A stretch of DNA of 64,000 nucleotides from Channa striata. Its lineage: Eukaryota > Chordata > Actinopteri > Anabantiformes > Channidae. The position numbers and the translations under genes are program-made. Below, piece by piece: positions 49,020-60,900 of the stretch. Numbering within the stretch: position 1 is the first letter of the stretch; the number at the start of each line of letters is the position of its first letter. The DNA lies in contig CM065186.1 of NCBI GenBank assembly GCA_033026295.1, positions 191,001 through 255,000 of the forward strand. The letters are read 5' to 3'. Under the pieces are notes generated by a model. The model had not been told where the DNA came from and searched no databases. It was given only the letters and a program-made list of their open reading frames with translations.

Positions 49020-50227
49020 TCTAAAAACCATATAGCACCCTCCATGTTTAAGTTATTTATGGGCCTGTTTAAAAATGAGCGGGCTCAAACCTGAAGTTAC
49101 TGCAAGTAACGTTCACTTCAGCTAATGTTACCTCGAATACTCAAGTTGTGATTTCAGGCTCTTGATACCAAAACACCATGACGTCTAGTTTCACTGCAGC
49201 AACTATTATACACATTCATATTAAACTGCTTCTTGACAAAAAACTCTATTCTATTATTTACTGTATCTGAGTTCCAGAAAGCAGAGACGGAACCAAAATC
49301 AAAATGCCAATCAACATAACGCAATCCAGACAGAAACAAACACACTGCAACTTCCTGTGTAAAAGCCCCGCCTGCAGAGATTTCACAATAAAACTCGTAA
49401 TACATAATATCACAATTAAAGCCTGTAAAGTGGCAATAATTAGTCGTTTCCAGTATTTATTAGTCAATCACACTCTTAATATTTATTATTAGGATCTAGT
49501 CCTAAACGCTCACAGCTAGAAACACCGTTCCAACTCTGTGTTGTTAAAACATGTTTGGAGATTTGTGTGCTGATAGCAAATGCAGAATAATTTATGTAAA
49601 TATTTTTAAATTGTTCTTATTTTGCATGGAGCTCTATGGGAGCCTATGATGCCTTACATGTGTGGAGGGTTCCAATTACTTTCTGTGCTGATGGCGAATT
49701 CTCTTTCATGTTTTTACACATGAAAGGCATCACAGACTCCATTTGCTTCACTTCTCAATTGTTCAGGGCTTCCAATCTCAGCGTTACTCAGGTTTCAGTA
49801 TTGTCTTCAGGGAAAGCAACATTCTAGTGTAATTTATTGTGAAATATGATGTTGTAAAATCACGGAAATGATTGAAAAAGTGTCTTTTTCTTTTTGTAAC
49901 TTAAAAATACTGGGTGTAAAACGCCACATTTGCTGATAAAATCATTACTTCCTCCATGATTTGTTTTAGACATACTCTAGTCCACATCTCATTGGTCTGA
50001 AAAAATAATGATTTACTGTAGAGTAATTTAAAATGCTGCTGCTTCTTTGTCATCTCCAAACACACCTACAAGGCTGTAACACCACTTTTTCATTCCTCCG
50101 GTGCGCAAATGACAAGAAAAATTGTCATCGATTTGTCTGTGAATCGATGATGATGATGGTATAAGCTTCTGTTGCAGTACAAGCTGAATTTCAGGTTGTT
50201 TATTTCTTCTTTTATCCAGTTCCCTGT
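49020..50227. other. Intergenic DNA, no gene recognised
   Basis: AT-rich with no exon or repeat identified apart from simple tracts. Confidence 0.5.
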
Positions 50228-50320
50228 AATCAGAATCAGAAACTGTTTATTGCCAGGCACAGTTAAGAGCACTTAACAGTACTAGGAATTTGTCTTGGTT
50301 TAGGCATGGCACACAACAAA
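50228..50320 (+). repeat. Common fish dispersed repeat (CAGAATCAGA..TTTATTG..GGAATTTG type)
   Basis: AATCAGAATCAGAAACTGTT, TATTGCCAGGCAC and CTAGGAATTTGTCTTGGTTT match, in order, a short repeat seen very often in teleost genomes. No target duplication was seen. Confidence 0.6.
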
Positions 50321-50329
50321 ATATGAAAA

Positions 50330-51776
50330 AATGATAATGTCATCATTTCTGGCTCATACTAGTGGTTTAATATCTGTAAATAGTCAGATAATGCAGGCTT
50401 ATACAGAATAACAACATTAATGTGTTTTTTAAAGAATGAACAATGAAGCAGGGGCAGACAAATCATTGTTTCTGATTAGTCTGATTACCTCTGACATGTG
50501 ATCACTTCACATAATTATTCGAGAGCTACTATTAAAGGTTACCACACTTCACTGCAAGTAGGAAGGCTATGTACTTGCTAAATGTATCTTATTCTAGCAG
50601 TTACTGTAGTTTTGGGGAAGTTCTTGAGCATTCTTGAGTGTGATTCTCACTCTTTCAATCACCCCGCACAGTAGGAACTGATTAATAGAGGAGAGGAAGT
50701 AATGAAATATATAATAAGGAAAATTTAGTGCCAAACTGACAATTATACGTTTCAACTAAATGATAGCTATCAAATTGAAGCAGAGTTTTTGTTGAATTAA
50801 TTGATGCTTTTAGATGTTTTATTTCGTAGCTCATAGTCTAACGTACACCTATCATTAACTAATGATTTTCACACACACACACGGCGGTCATAGCTTTCAT
50901 CAAGCACTTTAGTTGCGCTTTAAGAGGCACAGCCTACATGAATATGAAAGGTGTTGGAGGTGATTTCAGATGATGACACGTTATAGTAATCTCACAATAC
51001 GGTAAATGATGATATGTCCACTGTGACAAAGGTCGATATCAGCAGGAAATGGCTTACCAAGCTCTACTCTGCCCCTTGCTGGTCCGTTACCCTTCATGCA
51101 AGCAGACTATCCAGTTCATTCACACAATGCCACCACCCGCAATATAGTTCAAACCTCTCCAGAAATGCACTAGATATGTAAAATGCAAAAAACAAGAGAA
51201 TAAGTTGAAAACAGCTCTCTCCTGATCCCCGTTTGCTGTCAGATCTCCCTCATCAAGCTCATTAATTTCTGTTTTGAAAGCCAATGAAATAAGTTTATTA
51301 CCTAACCTAAATTACCTATTTAGGTAATGTGATTAGGTGAAATAGTAGTAGCTAAGAAATATCAGTAAAATGAAGATCAAAAGCATTAGTAAAAAACAAG
51401 TTGCCTTTGTATTAACGTCAAACTAACATAAAAAAAGAATTAGTAAGAATAAAATACCAGATCATATTAAATGTATGGATTAATTTGTTAAATATGTTTA
51501 CTTGTATATTAAAAAAGTATGTGTTTCAAATGGACTGATTATTTTGCAGTTTTGAATGAACAAATGCAATTATGCTAATAGAGCCGTTGCTATTTGGTTG
51601 CTTACGCTAACATTAGGGTGTGTTTTAGAAATCCTGTGTTGATTTAATTCAATTCAGCTTTTAACTAGGTTATTTAGCATTTTGAACAACTGACAAGTGA
51701 GATAAATTTTTACCTCTTCTACTATCAGTCACATTATCATGCCCATTTTTAGCCCGGCAGCACTACTGTTAACATG
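50330..51776. other. Intergenic DNA, no gene recognised
   Basis: AT-rich. Contains a short (CA)n run at 50870-50882 and the small inverted motif ACCTAAATTACCTATTTAGG near 51304-51323. Nothing coding was found. Confidence 0.5.
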
Positions 51777-51824
51777 ACCAGGCAGTTACAGGCAACAAAT
51801 ATTTGGCAACAACAAATCTATATG
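51777..51824 (-). repeat. 48-bp repeat, copy 2 (inverted)
   Basis: Reverse complement of 47271-47318 with no mismatch. Followed by an A run. Confidence 0.9.
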
Positions 51825-51829
51825 TAAAA

Positions 51830-54745
51830 AAAACTTAATTCTTCTTTGTCTTAATTAACTAATGTGTAAATCTGTACTTGTAATTAAGCTAAATTTGAAC
51901 TTGACCAATTCTGCCAATACCATAACTAGGTTAACATTAGGACCCTGAGATAGTACTACAAAGCTGTTTGTTTACCCCAGCTAAAATGGGACTCATTATT
52001 TATAAAAATAAGTCCCAGTTATAAGTTGCAAACTTGCTATAAATGGAACATAGGACTTTAATTAGTAATTTTAATGGATGTGTTAGCTGGATACACAGCT
52101 GAAGATTACAGGATGAATTTAGCCTGCCACCCAGGTGGAAGGATTCTGTTCAGACAGCAGGTGTTAATGTCATTAACCTTAGGGAGTTTACAGCTTGGCT
52201 AGACAGATGTTCTCTGACATTTCCTGATGTCTGCACGGAGACCGCTTCATGGAAAAACCCTCAGTAATAGTCAACATGTGGGATGGATGAATCGCCACTT
52301 GTCAACCTCACACATAACAAACATGTTTAACAGGCTGTGCTCTGTTTAATTGAATTTTGACAATCGTCCCTTGGTCCCCTTCAGCCTTTTGTGGATGATA
52401 GTAATTCAGACACAAGTGTATGTGCTAGGCTCCCTCAGCTTCATCTGCCGATTTCATTTTCTCAACTGGACAAAAGACACAAACAACAATTTTGTAGATG
52501 TTACATACGTCTGTAACTTTAATTTTTATAGTCATGGCTGTGCTCTACCTACAAAATGTATAAAACTGTCCATTCACAGTAAGAACTATTCAGCTTGAGA
52601 TAGTGCACTTATCAAAAACATAAGTTAAATGTGTGCTGGAGAATCTAAATGTCTTCATGAACATCTTGTTAATTAGAAAGATAAATAAATTAATTCAGCA
52701 ATGACAAGTTACTTTTGATCTGAGCCTGAAAACTGTTCGCAACTGATGACACTGGCCAAGTGGTATTTTGCAACACATAAGAGAGCTTTAAATCCCCGAT
52801 CCTGCTCCATAATAAAGAGAAACCTGAAATTGTTACTCACTCACTCCTTCAGGCCCAGTGCTCCCAAAGTCATCATTAAACTGCTCAAGTCCAAAGTCCT
52901 GGCTCTGCGCTTGCCCATACTGCTCCTTAAATAGGATTTCATCAGTTTAATAGTTTCAATCAGAGTTTCACTTTTGGAGCTATAGCTAGACAGAAAAGAC
53001 GAGCCAGCATCATTTAACTTTTTAAGCTAAATTTTGCAAGTTTACATCAATTGCTTGAAAAGCAAGCAAGCGTTTCTAGATTTTGAAGTGATGAAATTTC
53101 ACATGGAGCAACCTTTTGGCCCTTGCAATTCTGCACTAGTTTCACTCTATACATACATTGACGTTATGAGCACTGGTCAGTGCTGTGGGGGAGCTAGTTG
53201 TTTGTGTAAAAATCCCCAAAAGACTTCTTCCTACTATTTCTATAAGGTCATAACACCAACTTATGTTTAAGCCCAATAATCCAACTGACATCAGTTTCAC
53301 TATTTTCTTAGATTTGAGAAACAGCAGGAGGTTGTTATTGCCTTCAGCATTTTCACTCTTTTAATTTACAGTGTCTGAAACTGAGTCTTCTACTGGGCAT
53401 CTTGATACATTTTTTTAGCACTAATTCTATGCTTATGTCATGAAGTTTCCGTTTTCCATTGGGGTACAGCCTTGTTCAGAGATATTCAGTAGTCTATATC
53501 CAGATTTAACCATATGGCTGCATATTTTCCTAATGTGTTCTTCGTTGTCCCATCTGTGTCCGCTCACCGACCGTGTCCGTTTGCTTTCTCGTGATCTCCC
53601 CACAGATGATCCCATGTACTCGGCCTCGTGACCAAAATATGATTCATGTGCTGAAGACAGTAAAACATTTGGCCCCAGATCGGTCTTCTTTCTCCAGACT
53701 TGTGATTTGGTCTGAAAGGAGACAGTTGTGTGCGCTGAACTTGCCCAAACCCCTGACCCTGCAGATAACTGCAATAAAAGCCACTCAGTCTGAAATGGGA
53801 CTTAGTGTGATGACTGTTTGTCCGAGGGCTCCATAGACAAAGTCCTGAAACAAAGCACTGTCCACTAGTCACTGATAAATTTAGTCACTCAATCATATTT
53901 TATCCGTTACAAAAAACTAATTGATGCTCTTTCTGCAGAAGGTATTTGCATAATTTGGATGTTCAGATATGCTATAACCAAATTGTTACAGTAGATTATA
54001 AAGAATTTTTTTTTTTTCCTGTGTTTATTCATGTCATATATGGTGAAGGAGGCAGCAGAGAGCAGGAACTCAGGTGGGCAAACAGAAGCACTGTAGGCCT
54101 AGAGATGACCCAGCAGGTACAGGTGAAGAAAACAGGAAGTAGCTCACGACCAGGCTCAAAAGCTAAACTGTTAACAAACAGTGAGGGGTGCATCACGACA
54201 GATGTTATCCTTATGCACTTCCAGGGGCATTTTCCAGCCAGAAGAGAAAACATATTTCACATTTATGGCTCCTGAAGCGTGTTGTTAGCAGTCAAAGAAG
54301 CTCTTTGCAGAAATTCTTTGGAAACAGGGAAGTAAAGGCCCTGCTGTGACCCCTGATCTCCCTTGTTTCCAGTTTCCTTGTCACATTATTGAAATCTTCT
54401 GGTTCCTGTTGGCTGCAAGATCTCTGTGCTTCCTTTAGACTGAGGTCACACTGTGGACTTATTTCCTGCCACCTACACTGATACATTTGACTTGTTTTCG
54501 CTTCTACTGACTTTATTTCTTAGTTTGATGCTAAGTCTCTTTTGAGATACCTGACAATCATAGTGAGCGGCATTAGCTTCCTCATATCCTTCTAGTGATC
54601 AAGCAGTCTCTGCCAACTGACTGCACCCAGGGGTGCTGCAGCTTGTTCCAGCACTGTGACATAATATAACATGGAAATATAAAAAAAAGCATTTGCAATT
54701 GCAGTTTATTGTTTAGAAACATCCTTTTAGGAGACAGGGTTGAAT
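51830..54745. other. Intergenic DNA, no gene recognised
   Basis: Overlapping frames at 53433-53872 on both strands show no recognisable family and no splice context. No repeat was identified. Confidence 0.5.
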
Positions 54746-55024
54746 CCACCCATTATCCTCTGTAGGTTCACAGGGGGGCTGGAGCCTTTCCCACATGTCA
54801 CTGGGTGAGAGGTGGGGTCCCTGGACAGGTCTCCAGTCTGTCTCAGAGTCAACACAGAGACACTCACATCAACATAACATGCATTACACTGTGGGAGGAG
54901 ACCCACACAAACACAGAAAGCCAGGAGCCAGCTGGAGGATTCAGTGACCTGGCTCCAGTCCAATCCACACAGCTTGAAAGCTGTGAGGCAGCAGCCCCAA
55001 CCACTACACCACCATGCTGCCCCC
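54746..55024 (+). repeat. Common fish dispersed repeat (GGGGGGCTGGAGCC type)
   Basis: CCATTATCCTCTGTAGGTTC, AGGGGGGCTGGAGCC, CTGGACAGGTCTCCAGTCTG, ACTGTGGGAGGAGACCC and AACCACTACACCACCATGCT occur in this order. That is the layout of a widespread fish repeat, internally shortened here. Frames across it are chance. Confidence 0.7.
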
Positions 55025-55029
55025 TTTTC

Positions 55030-56680
55030 TTCCATATGTTTTTAATAGAAATTTGCTCTAACACTTCTTTTAATGTGGAGAGGTGCAGGTGCTAAATTTA
55101 GTGCTGCTTCATATTCTAATTTAATAATTAAACTAAACTAAAGTAGAGAGGACTGAATCTAAACTGTCATTGTCATTGCCCCGCTCTGCTATGCTCTTCT
55201 AACTTCTGCTTTGCTCTGCACAACTTGTCAGCTATTAGTAAATTTTAAATTACTTTACAACAAACAAGAAGAACAAAATGTACTAATCAAGCAAATTGTT
55301 CACATTTTCTGATTGGTCAAAAGTGCAAGACTATCTCTGCACTTGAGACGTCTACTTCACCTCTCTGAGAGTTTCGGAACAGAAGACAAAAGAATTATAA
55401 AGTGGACATAAAGTCCAGAGTGTCGGTAGCTGTGCATCATTTAGATTGCTTTGCACGTGAAAGTGACAGATGAGTTTTTAGGACCAACAGTAACATGTAA
55501 CAAACAGCTGTGACATGGAAAAGGATGCAGATCAGGTGCAACAAATTCCTTTGCATGAAGTGTAAAAACTGCTTGCACACTGTGACGATGCTTCTTTCTG
55601 GGATTAAACTTCCTGTTATATCTTCGATAGGTGAAATCCTACTAGACCCATTTGTCACAGGAGAGACGCTGTGCTGTACAAAAAAGGACTTTCAGCACCA
55701 ATCACATGCACACGAGACAAGACACGAAAATGCACTTTATTCAACCACGCTTCATTTTCTGAAGCAGGGAAGAAAAACCAAACCCACGGGGACAAGGTGC
55801 AGACATGGATCCAAAAAGTCCTCGCTAACAAGCAGGTGGGCAGAGATAACAAGGCTGGAGAGCTTCAGCAAACCAGATCACAGGCACTGAGACTGAGCAT
55901 CCTCCTTCCCCTCAAGATTATCAAAGCGTGTATCTATAGTATCTGTAGTATCTGCCTCTGACTTTAGGAGAGGCACAACACTGGAGTAAATGAGACGCTC
56001 GGAGTATCAAATCCAGTCTGAGAACTTTCTCAAACCGGCGCAGTAAGATAAGAAAATAAGAGTGAGGTCGTGTACCACCTTATTACCTGTGTTTCCTTCA
56101 ACATCAAATATGTTCTCGGTAGCATTTTAATGGCTTCATAAAGAGCAACAGGCTGCTGTTTGGAATACAGATGAAACCTGCCAGTAACAGAAATGCTCTG
56201 TCTCTCCAAACCTGTGATTAAAGGGCCTCCTATACGTGGCTCCTCCGACAATTGGCTGTTCATCTCTTGGAGGCCGCTTCACTAAATTGGCTTCGCTTGA
56301 TTCTGTTGATCTGATGTTCCACAGATGTTGAGCAACAAACAACACACACACGGCATGTACTGCATTAAAGAATTGAAGGACATCACAGATGTTTCATGGG
56401 AAACACGAAGGGAGGTCAAAGGTCATGTAAGGAAATAGCTTATTCTGCCAAGGGAATTTTAACGGCTTTCGTTTCCTGAATATATACAATTCAGCCAAAG
56501 CAGACGGTGGAATGAACTCAAAAAGAAATACCATAATACCTTTGTGCATTTTTATTTATGCATTTTTACCTTGCATTTAATTGTCACAAAATATGAAAAC
56601 CATCTGTTTAATGTTTCCAGATGAAAATTCCAAGAAGCTGTGACACAAAGTCACATAGGAAAATTCTGTTTTGTTTACAT
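55030..56680. other. Intergenic DNA, no gene recognised
   Basis: Several chance frames at 55510-55961. No domain, splice structure or transposon was recognised. Confidence 0.5.
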
Positions 56681-56681
56681 A

Positions 56682-56781
56682 CACCACTCCAAGGTTTGGA
56701 TACACCTCATCCCTCTAATGGTCAAGAAAATAAAGGAAATCAATTCATGAAAAGGTGCGTCCAAACTTTTGACTGGTAGTG
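56682..56781. mobile_element. 100-bp Tc1-like deletion remnant
   Basis: The right end, GGTGCGTCCAAACTTTTGAC TGGTAGTG, is the terminal repeat of a common fish Tc1 element. The left end, CACCACTCCAAGGTTTGGATACACC, is its diverged inverted partner. TA flanks both ends (56680-56681 and 56782-56783). Almost nothing is left between the repeats. Confidence 0.7.
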
Positions 56782-57735
56782 TACCTCAGTTTCTCATGTA
56801 AAAACAAGTCATAAACTCAAATGAAGCTCAAATGTGACTGATTAAATAGTTTCCACCGTGAATCTGCTCTGTAGACAGTCGTGCAAACAGCAAGTTGCAC
56901 AGAAAACTACATGCAGAGAAAAAACCCAGAGCTGCCGTTCAAGATGTTGCTGCTCCAGTTTATAATAAGACAGACAACTAATAGTAATAATAATAATACA
57001 GAAGCAGAAGTACAAGAACAATATTAGTAATTAGTAATTTTTATGTGCAACTAAATTTATGATTGTGATGTTTAAACCCACTTTTGATTTTCCTGAAGCA
57101 GTTTACAGCTGAGCAAATTTAAATGCTGAATTTTATAGCTCACCAATTATTTAAAGAATTCAAGTGTCCGATGCTCAAATTATATTTAAGGTTTTCGTTT
57201 GTTTAAATTAAAAATGTATGCAAACCCTGGGCCAGTCAGGTCTCTATCCTTTTGTGGCTCTTTCTTTCAGTCACGTGATCCAAGAAAGCGAGAAGATCTT
57301 TCATCATTAAATTACAATTTCACTACACATGTGCTTGTACAAATCTAAATACGGGCTTTGTGGTGACACAGCAATTAGCCATGACGTTAGAATGCTGTTT
57401 TGATGTCAATTCATTAATATTAATATATAGTGAGTGTAACGCCATTGAACCATGCACTGACATTGTGCATTAGGAATATGCATTTGCCTAATACGTCTGC
57501 ACTGAACTCGAGTAGCCCACAGCTCTGCTCTTCTCATTCTTATTAATATCGTTGTTCTGTAATGATTGCCGAGGTGTGATCCTATAAGCGACCAACACGG
57601 GAGCTGCCCCCAGCTCGCAGCCTTCAGCGGAGACGCTGCTGTTCCACTTGGACTCAGCAGAGGGAAGCGTCGCTCACACGCAGCAAAAACAAGGCGCAGC
57701 ATCTCGGCTCCATTCAAAGCCCGGCCGTCCGGACC

Positions 57736-57801
57736 ATGTCTGAACACTGATCCGGGGACGATTATGGACACATGGCCGCCGAGCTGCGACTAGACATGTA
57801 G
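57736..57801 (+). promoter_or_regulatory. fam171a2: Cluster of upstream ORFs in the fam171a2 leader
   Basis: Three short frames lie just before the main ATG at 57810. They are 57736-57750 (4 codons), 57764-57793 (9 codons, MDTWPPSCD) and 57772-57801 (9 codons, MAAELRLDM, good context with G at +4). The last codon of the third, ATG at 57796, is followed at once by TAG, so it is also a start-stop element, ending 8 bases before the main start. Such elements commonly reduce translation of the main frame. Whether all lie in the mRNA depends on the unknown transcription start. Confidence 0.7.
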
Positions 57802-57809
57802 GCGTAAGG

Positions 57810-57906
57810 ATGCCCGACAACCGCATCTCCCGTGTGCTCCTCTTCGTGTGGATCTGCGCGCTCTGGGAGGCGCTGGCCAAGTCTCTTCCAGATCAGGGCG
57901 CGTTTG
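57810..57906 (+). CDS. fam171a2: fam171a2 coding exon 1 (signal peptide)
   Basis: 97 nt from ATG in AAGGATGC (A at -3) to G|GTAAGC. It encodes MPDNRISRVLLF, the hydrophobic core VWICALWEALA and KSLPDQGAF. The start is chosen because earlier ATGs give only short frames that end before or just at this point. The exon and flanks are CpG-rich. Confidence 0.85.
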
Positions 57907-60900
57907 GTAAGCTCGCCGTGCGGGGGGATGCAGCAGCAGCAGCAGCAGCAGCACAATGAGCCGAGGGGAGTGGTTGCTTTCTGACGGCTTTTGTCGACAA
58001 AGTGTCGCTTCCTGCAGCGTTGCGCTCTGACATCCCGGTTTCAGGGGCACAGCGCGAGTCGAATGTGCCGGATAATGGTGGTTTTCGCGGTGCAGAGGCG
58101 TTGATATCAGTCATTGGGCCACAGCGGCGTTCGAGAGGTGATTGTGCTCAGTCCCACAAGGCCTTCAGATCTGCTGGGATGTCAGGCCCCGCTCACACAC
58201 TGTGTGCAGGAGGCCCAACCAATGCAAGCGGATGGAGGCTCATAATAACCGGGGGTTTTCTTGTGCTGTGCAGTCTGGATCACATTGTGTCATCTGTGAC
58301 ATTAAATGATTTCATAAATGCTGCACGAATGACTACACGCGTAACTGGTAACTGATGTGGAGCTTGTACTTTTTCTTTTGTACTTTAGTAGGTACATGTG
58401 TTTATCTACACAGACAAAACAAACTAGCAACATAAAATGGGATGAATAAAATACTAACAATATTAGCAATGATAACAATCCACCAGAATTGTATAACTGA
58501 CTGAAACAGGACGTTTTGCATGATAAAAGTAAAAGTCTACTTTTACTGTAGATTTGACTGCAGGAATTTTGACATTTTTACTTTCACTCATGTTAAGAAA
58601 CAACATGTTTCCACGTACTTTTTGCAGATTTTGCTAACAAAAGGAATCGGAATTTATTTTTTTGCCAACAGTAAAATAAAGCAGCCGCAGCTCCACCTGG
58701 ACGAGCTGCACCACAAACATGCTTTATGCACATTTTTCTGCAGCTTAAAGACTTCACCCATTTTCAACTTGCTTGCAGTGCCTTTTGTTTAGGATGTAAG
58801 TCAACACTAATGATGCAGGACGGGCAGGATGTTGCCTTTTAGAGACTGTTAGTTGATTTATTGGCTTGAAAACTGAAAAGAAATTGAAGTGTAACTGTTT
58901 GGTAATTGAGCCATTTTAACCAGTAAATATTCACTGTTTCCAGCAGGTGAGCAACTGTGAGTTTTCCAAATCTTTTACGATGTAAACTGAATTTTGGGTA
59001 GGTTTGGACAATTAATAATTTGAAGAAATCCCTTTTAATTCTTTGGCACTTTTCTCTTATTTTTGACTCTTTAAAGGAATTAAGGAATGAAAATAATTTG
59101 TAAGTTCTAAGCAGTTTGCTTGGCTGCAGGTTTTTATTCTGCACTAACTCTCTGCTAAAGACTCTTGATGTGACACTGTGACTCTCAGTGTTTCTGTCAA
59201 TGGAGTCGTTTCAAGCCCCAGTGTTTTAAGTGTGGAGCCCAGATTGAGGAACCCCCACACACACACACACACACACACAAGGAAGCTTTTATTGGACTAA
59301 TTGTGGAAATGGCTGAATGCATTTATACAGGCACAATGACGATGGAAACACACGTATGTGCTAAGAAAGTTCTGCATGGAGGGTGTTTGTCACTGTAGGC
59401 CGAGGAGTGGGGGGGTGGGGGTTGTTAGAAGACTACAGCTACAGACTGAACTGAGTGGAGAAGCACAACACGTCAGTTTTTGGAGAGTCAGCCTGTATCC
59501 ATGGAAACATCCCCAGCGTGACCCACATCCATGCTTAGTCATGCTGAATCAAGATGAGAAACAAAATGTTGTGGGGATGAAAACATGGAAGGATGAAGGG
59601 GAGAAGTGACCATGCAAAGGGATTTGTGATGTCTGTGTGTGTATAAAAACCATAAAAACCAAAGACGAACTGCTTAAAGCTAATTTGGCATACTTTTAAC
59701 GCTGCCAGTTCATGACCATATAGAATATGTACAGCCTAAGAACACGGGGCTGGAGTTATAGCCCCATGACTCCACAGTGTTTACTGTACATCAACCAAAA
59801 ATGCCAAAGTATGTGAAGTTTAGTCAATGCACAGAGATTATCAGCAACATATAATAGCAGCTGAAATCGATTCAAATTAAATTTATGTTGGAGTAATCAA
59901 GAGTAGGAGGTGGTAATATTAATACAGAGTAATTTTGGATTTTTATCTCAAGAGTTTATTTTCATGGGGTATGAATGATCTTTTATATCTGTTTCATTTT
60001 TTACTGATGTGAACTGTAGGACCTTTCCATGTTTTTGTCAGTTTTCTTGCTTACATGCCGCACTCACTGTAGGTCACTACACAGTTGCATAATGATGGTA
60101 TCCTTGAAAGACAGCCAAGGAGGACTCGACACATTGAGCCACAGTGAAGCGTAATCACTGCTGTACAACCCCAGTAAATAATCACACTCCACTTTCGATT
60201 GTTCATTTGTGGCACAACGACAAACACTGCTTGTTTACAGTCGGAAAATAGTGCAAAAGTACTAAATGCATGTAGTTAATTAATTAACTACTGATATTAT
60301 CTCTTTGTACAGAGGTGCAAATAAAAGTCCAGGTGTTCGACAACAGCGACCTGTCACCGGTGGCAGACGCTCAGGTCGAAGTCCACGGCAATCAAACCGT
60401 CCTGGCCTCCAGCAGAGCCAGCAGCGATGGTGTTGTGAGAGTCACCTTCCTGTACCGTGCAGGAACATGGGTCATCATTACGGCCTCCAAACGAGACTAC
60501 GTCACCAACTCTGTGCCCTGGCATTCCAGCCGGATCCCCCGTAAGTCACCAAAGGGCAAAATGGATGATGGAGCGATGGATGATGAAATCGGCCTCTTAG
60601 CAAACTGTTTCACGAATCCCACGTTGGGCAGATGTGCAGATCTGCAGAACAATTTCTGTATAAAGCCCTTAATTTCCATCTGCAGAGGGAAGACGCTCTT
60701 TAAATGTATGAAACCATTTTCCATAGGAATGAAACTGTGTTGATAGAAAAAAGCTAATCACATAGTTTTCACTCTTTAAAAAGGAACAAAATTTTAAATA
60801 TTTTCTAATTTTTTGCAGTAAATTGTAACATTTATTGTATCTGATCAGTTTAATTGTTTGTTATAGTAGCTTGGAAGATTATGTGAAAATAAGCATGTGT

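Larger units (their letters stand above)
57560..58200 (+). promoter_or_regulatory. fam171a2: CpG-rich promoter and leader region of fam171a2
   Basis: CpG density rises sharply between about 57560 and 58200 and falls off on both sides. The stretch surrounds coding exon 1 at 57810. The transcription start cannot be fixed from sequence alone. No clear TATA box was found in the expected place. Confidence 0.6.

Noticed and set aside
53433..53872. Overlapping frames of 87-113 codons on both strands
   Set aside because: No family, no splice sites that join to anything, and both strands open at once, which suggests composition only.
54727..55095. Open frames of about 100 codons on both strands
   Set aside because: They fall in a common dispersed fish repeat.
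57566..58355. Several 60-120 codon frames on both strands around fam171a2 exon 1
   Set aside because: High GC of the CpG island; only the signal-peptide frame at 57810 splices to family sequence.
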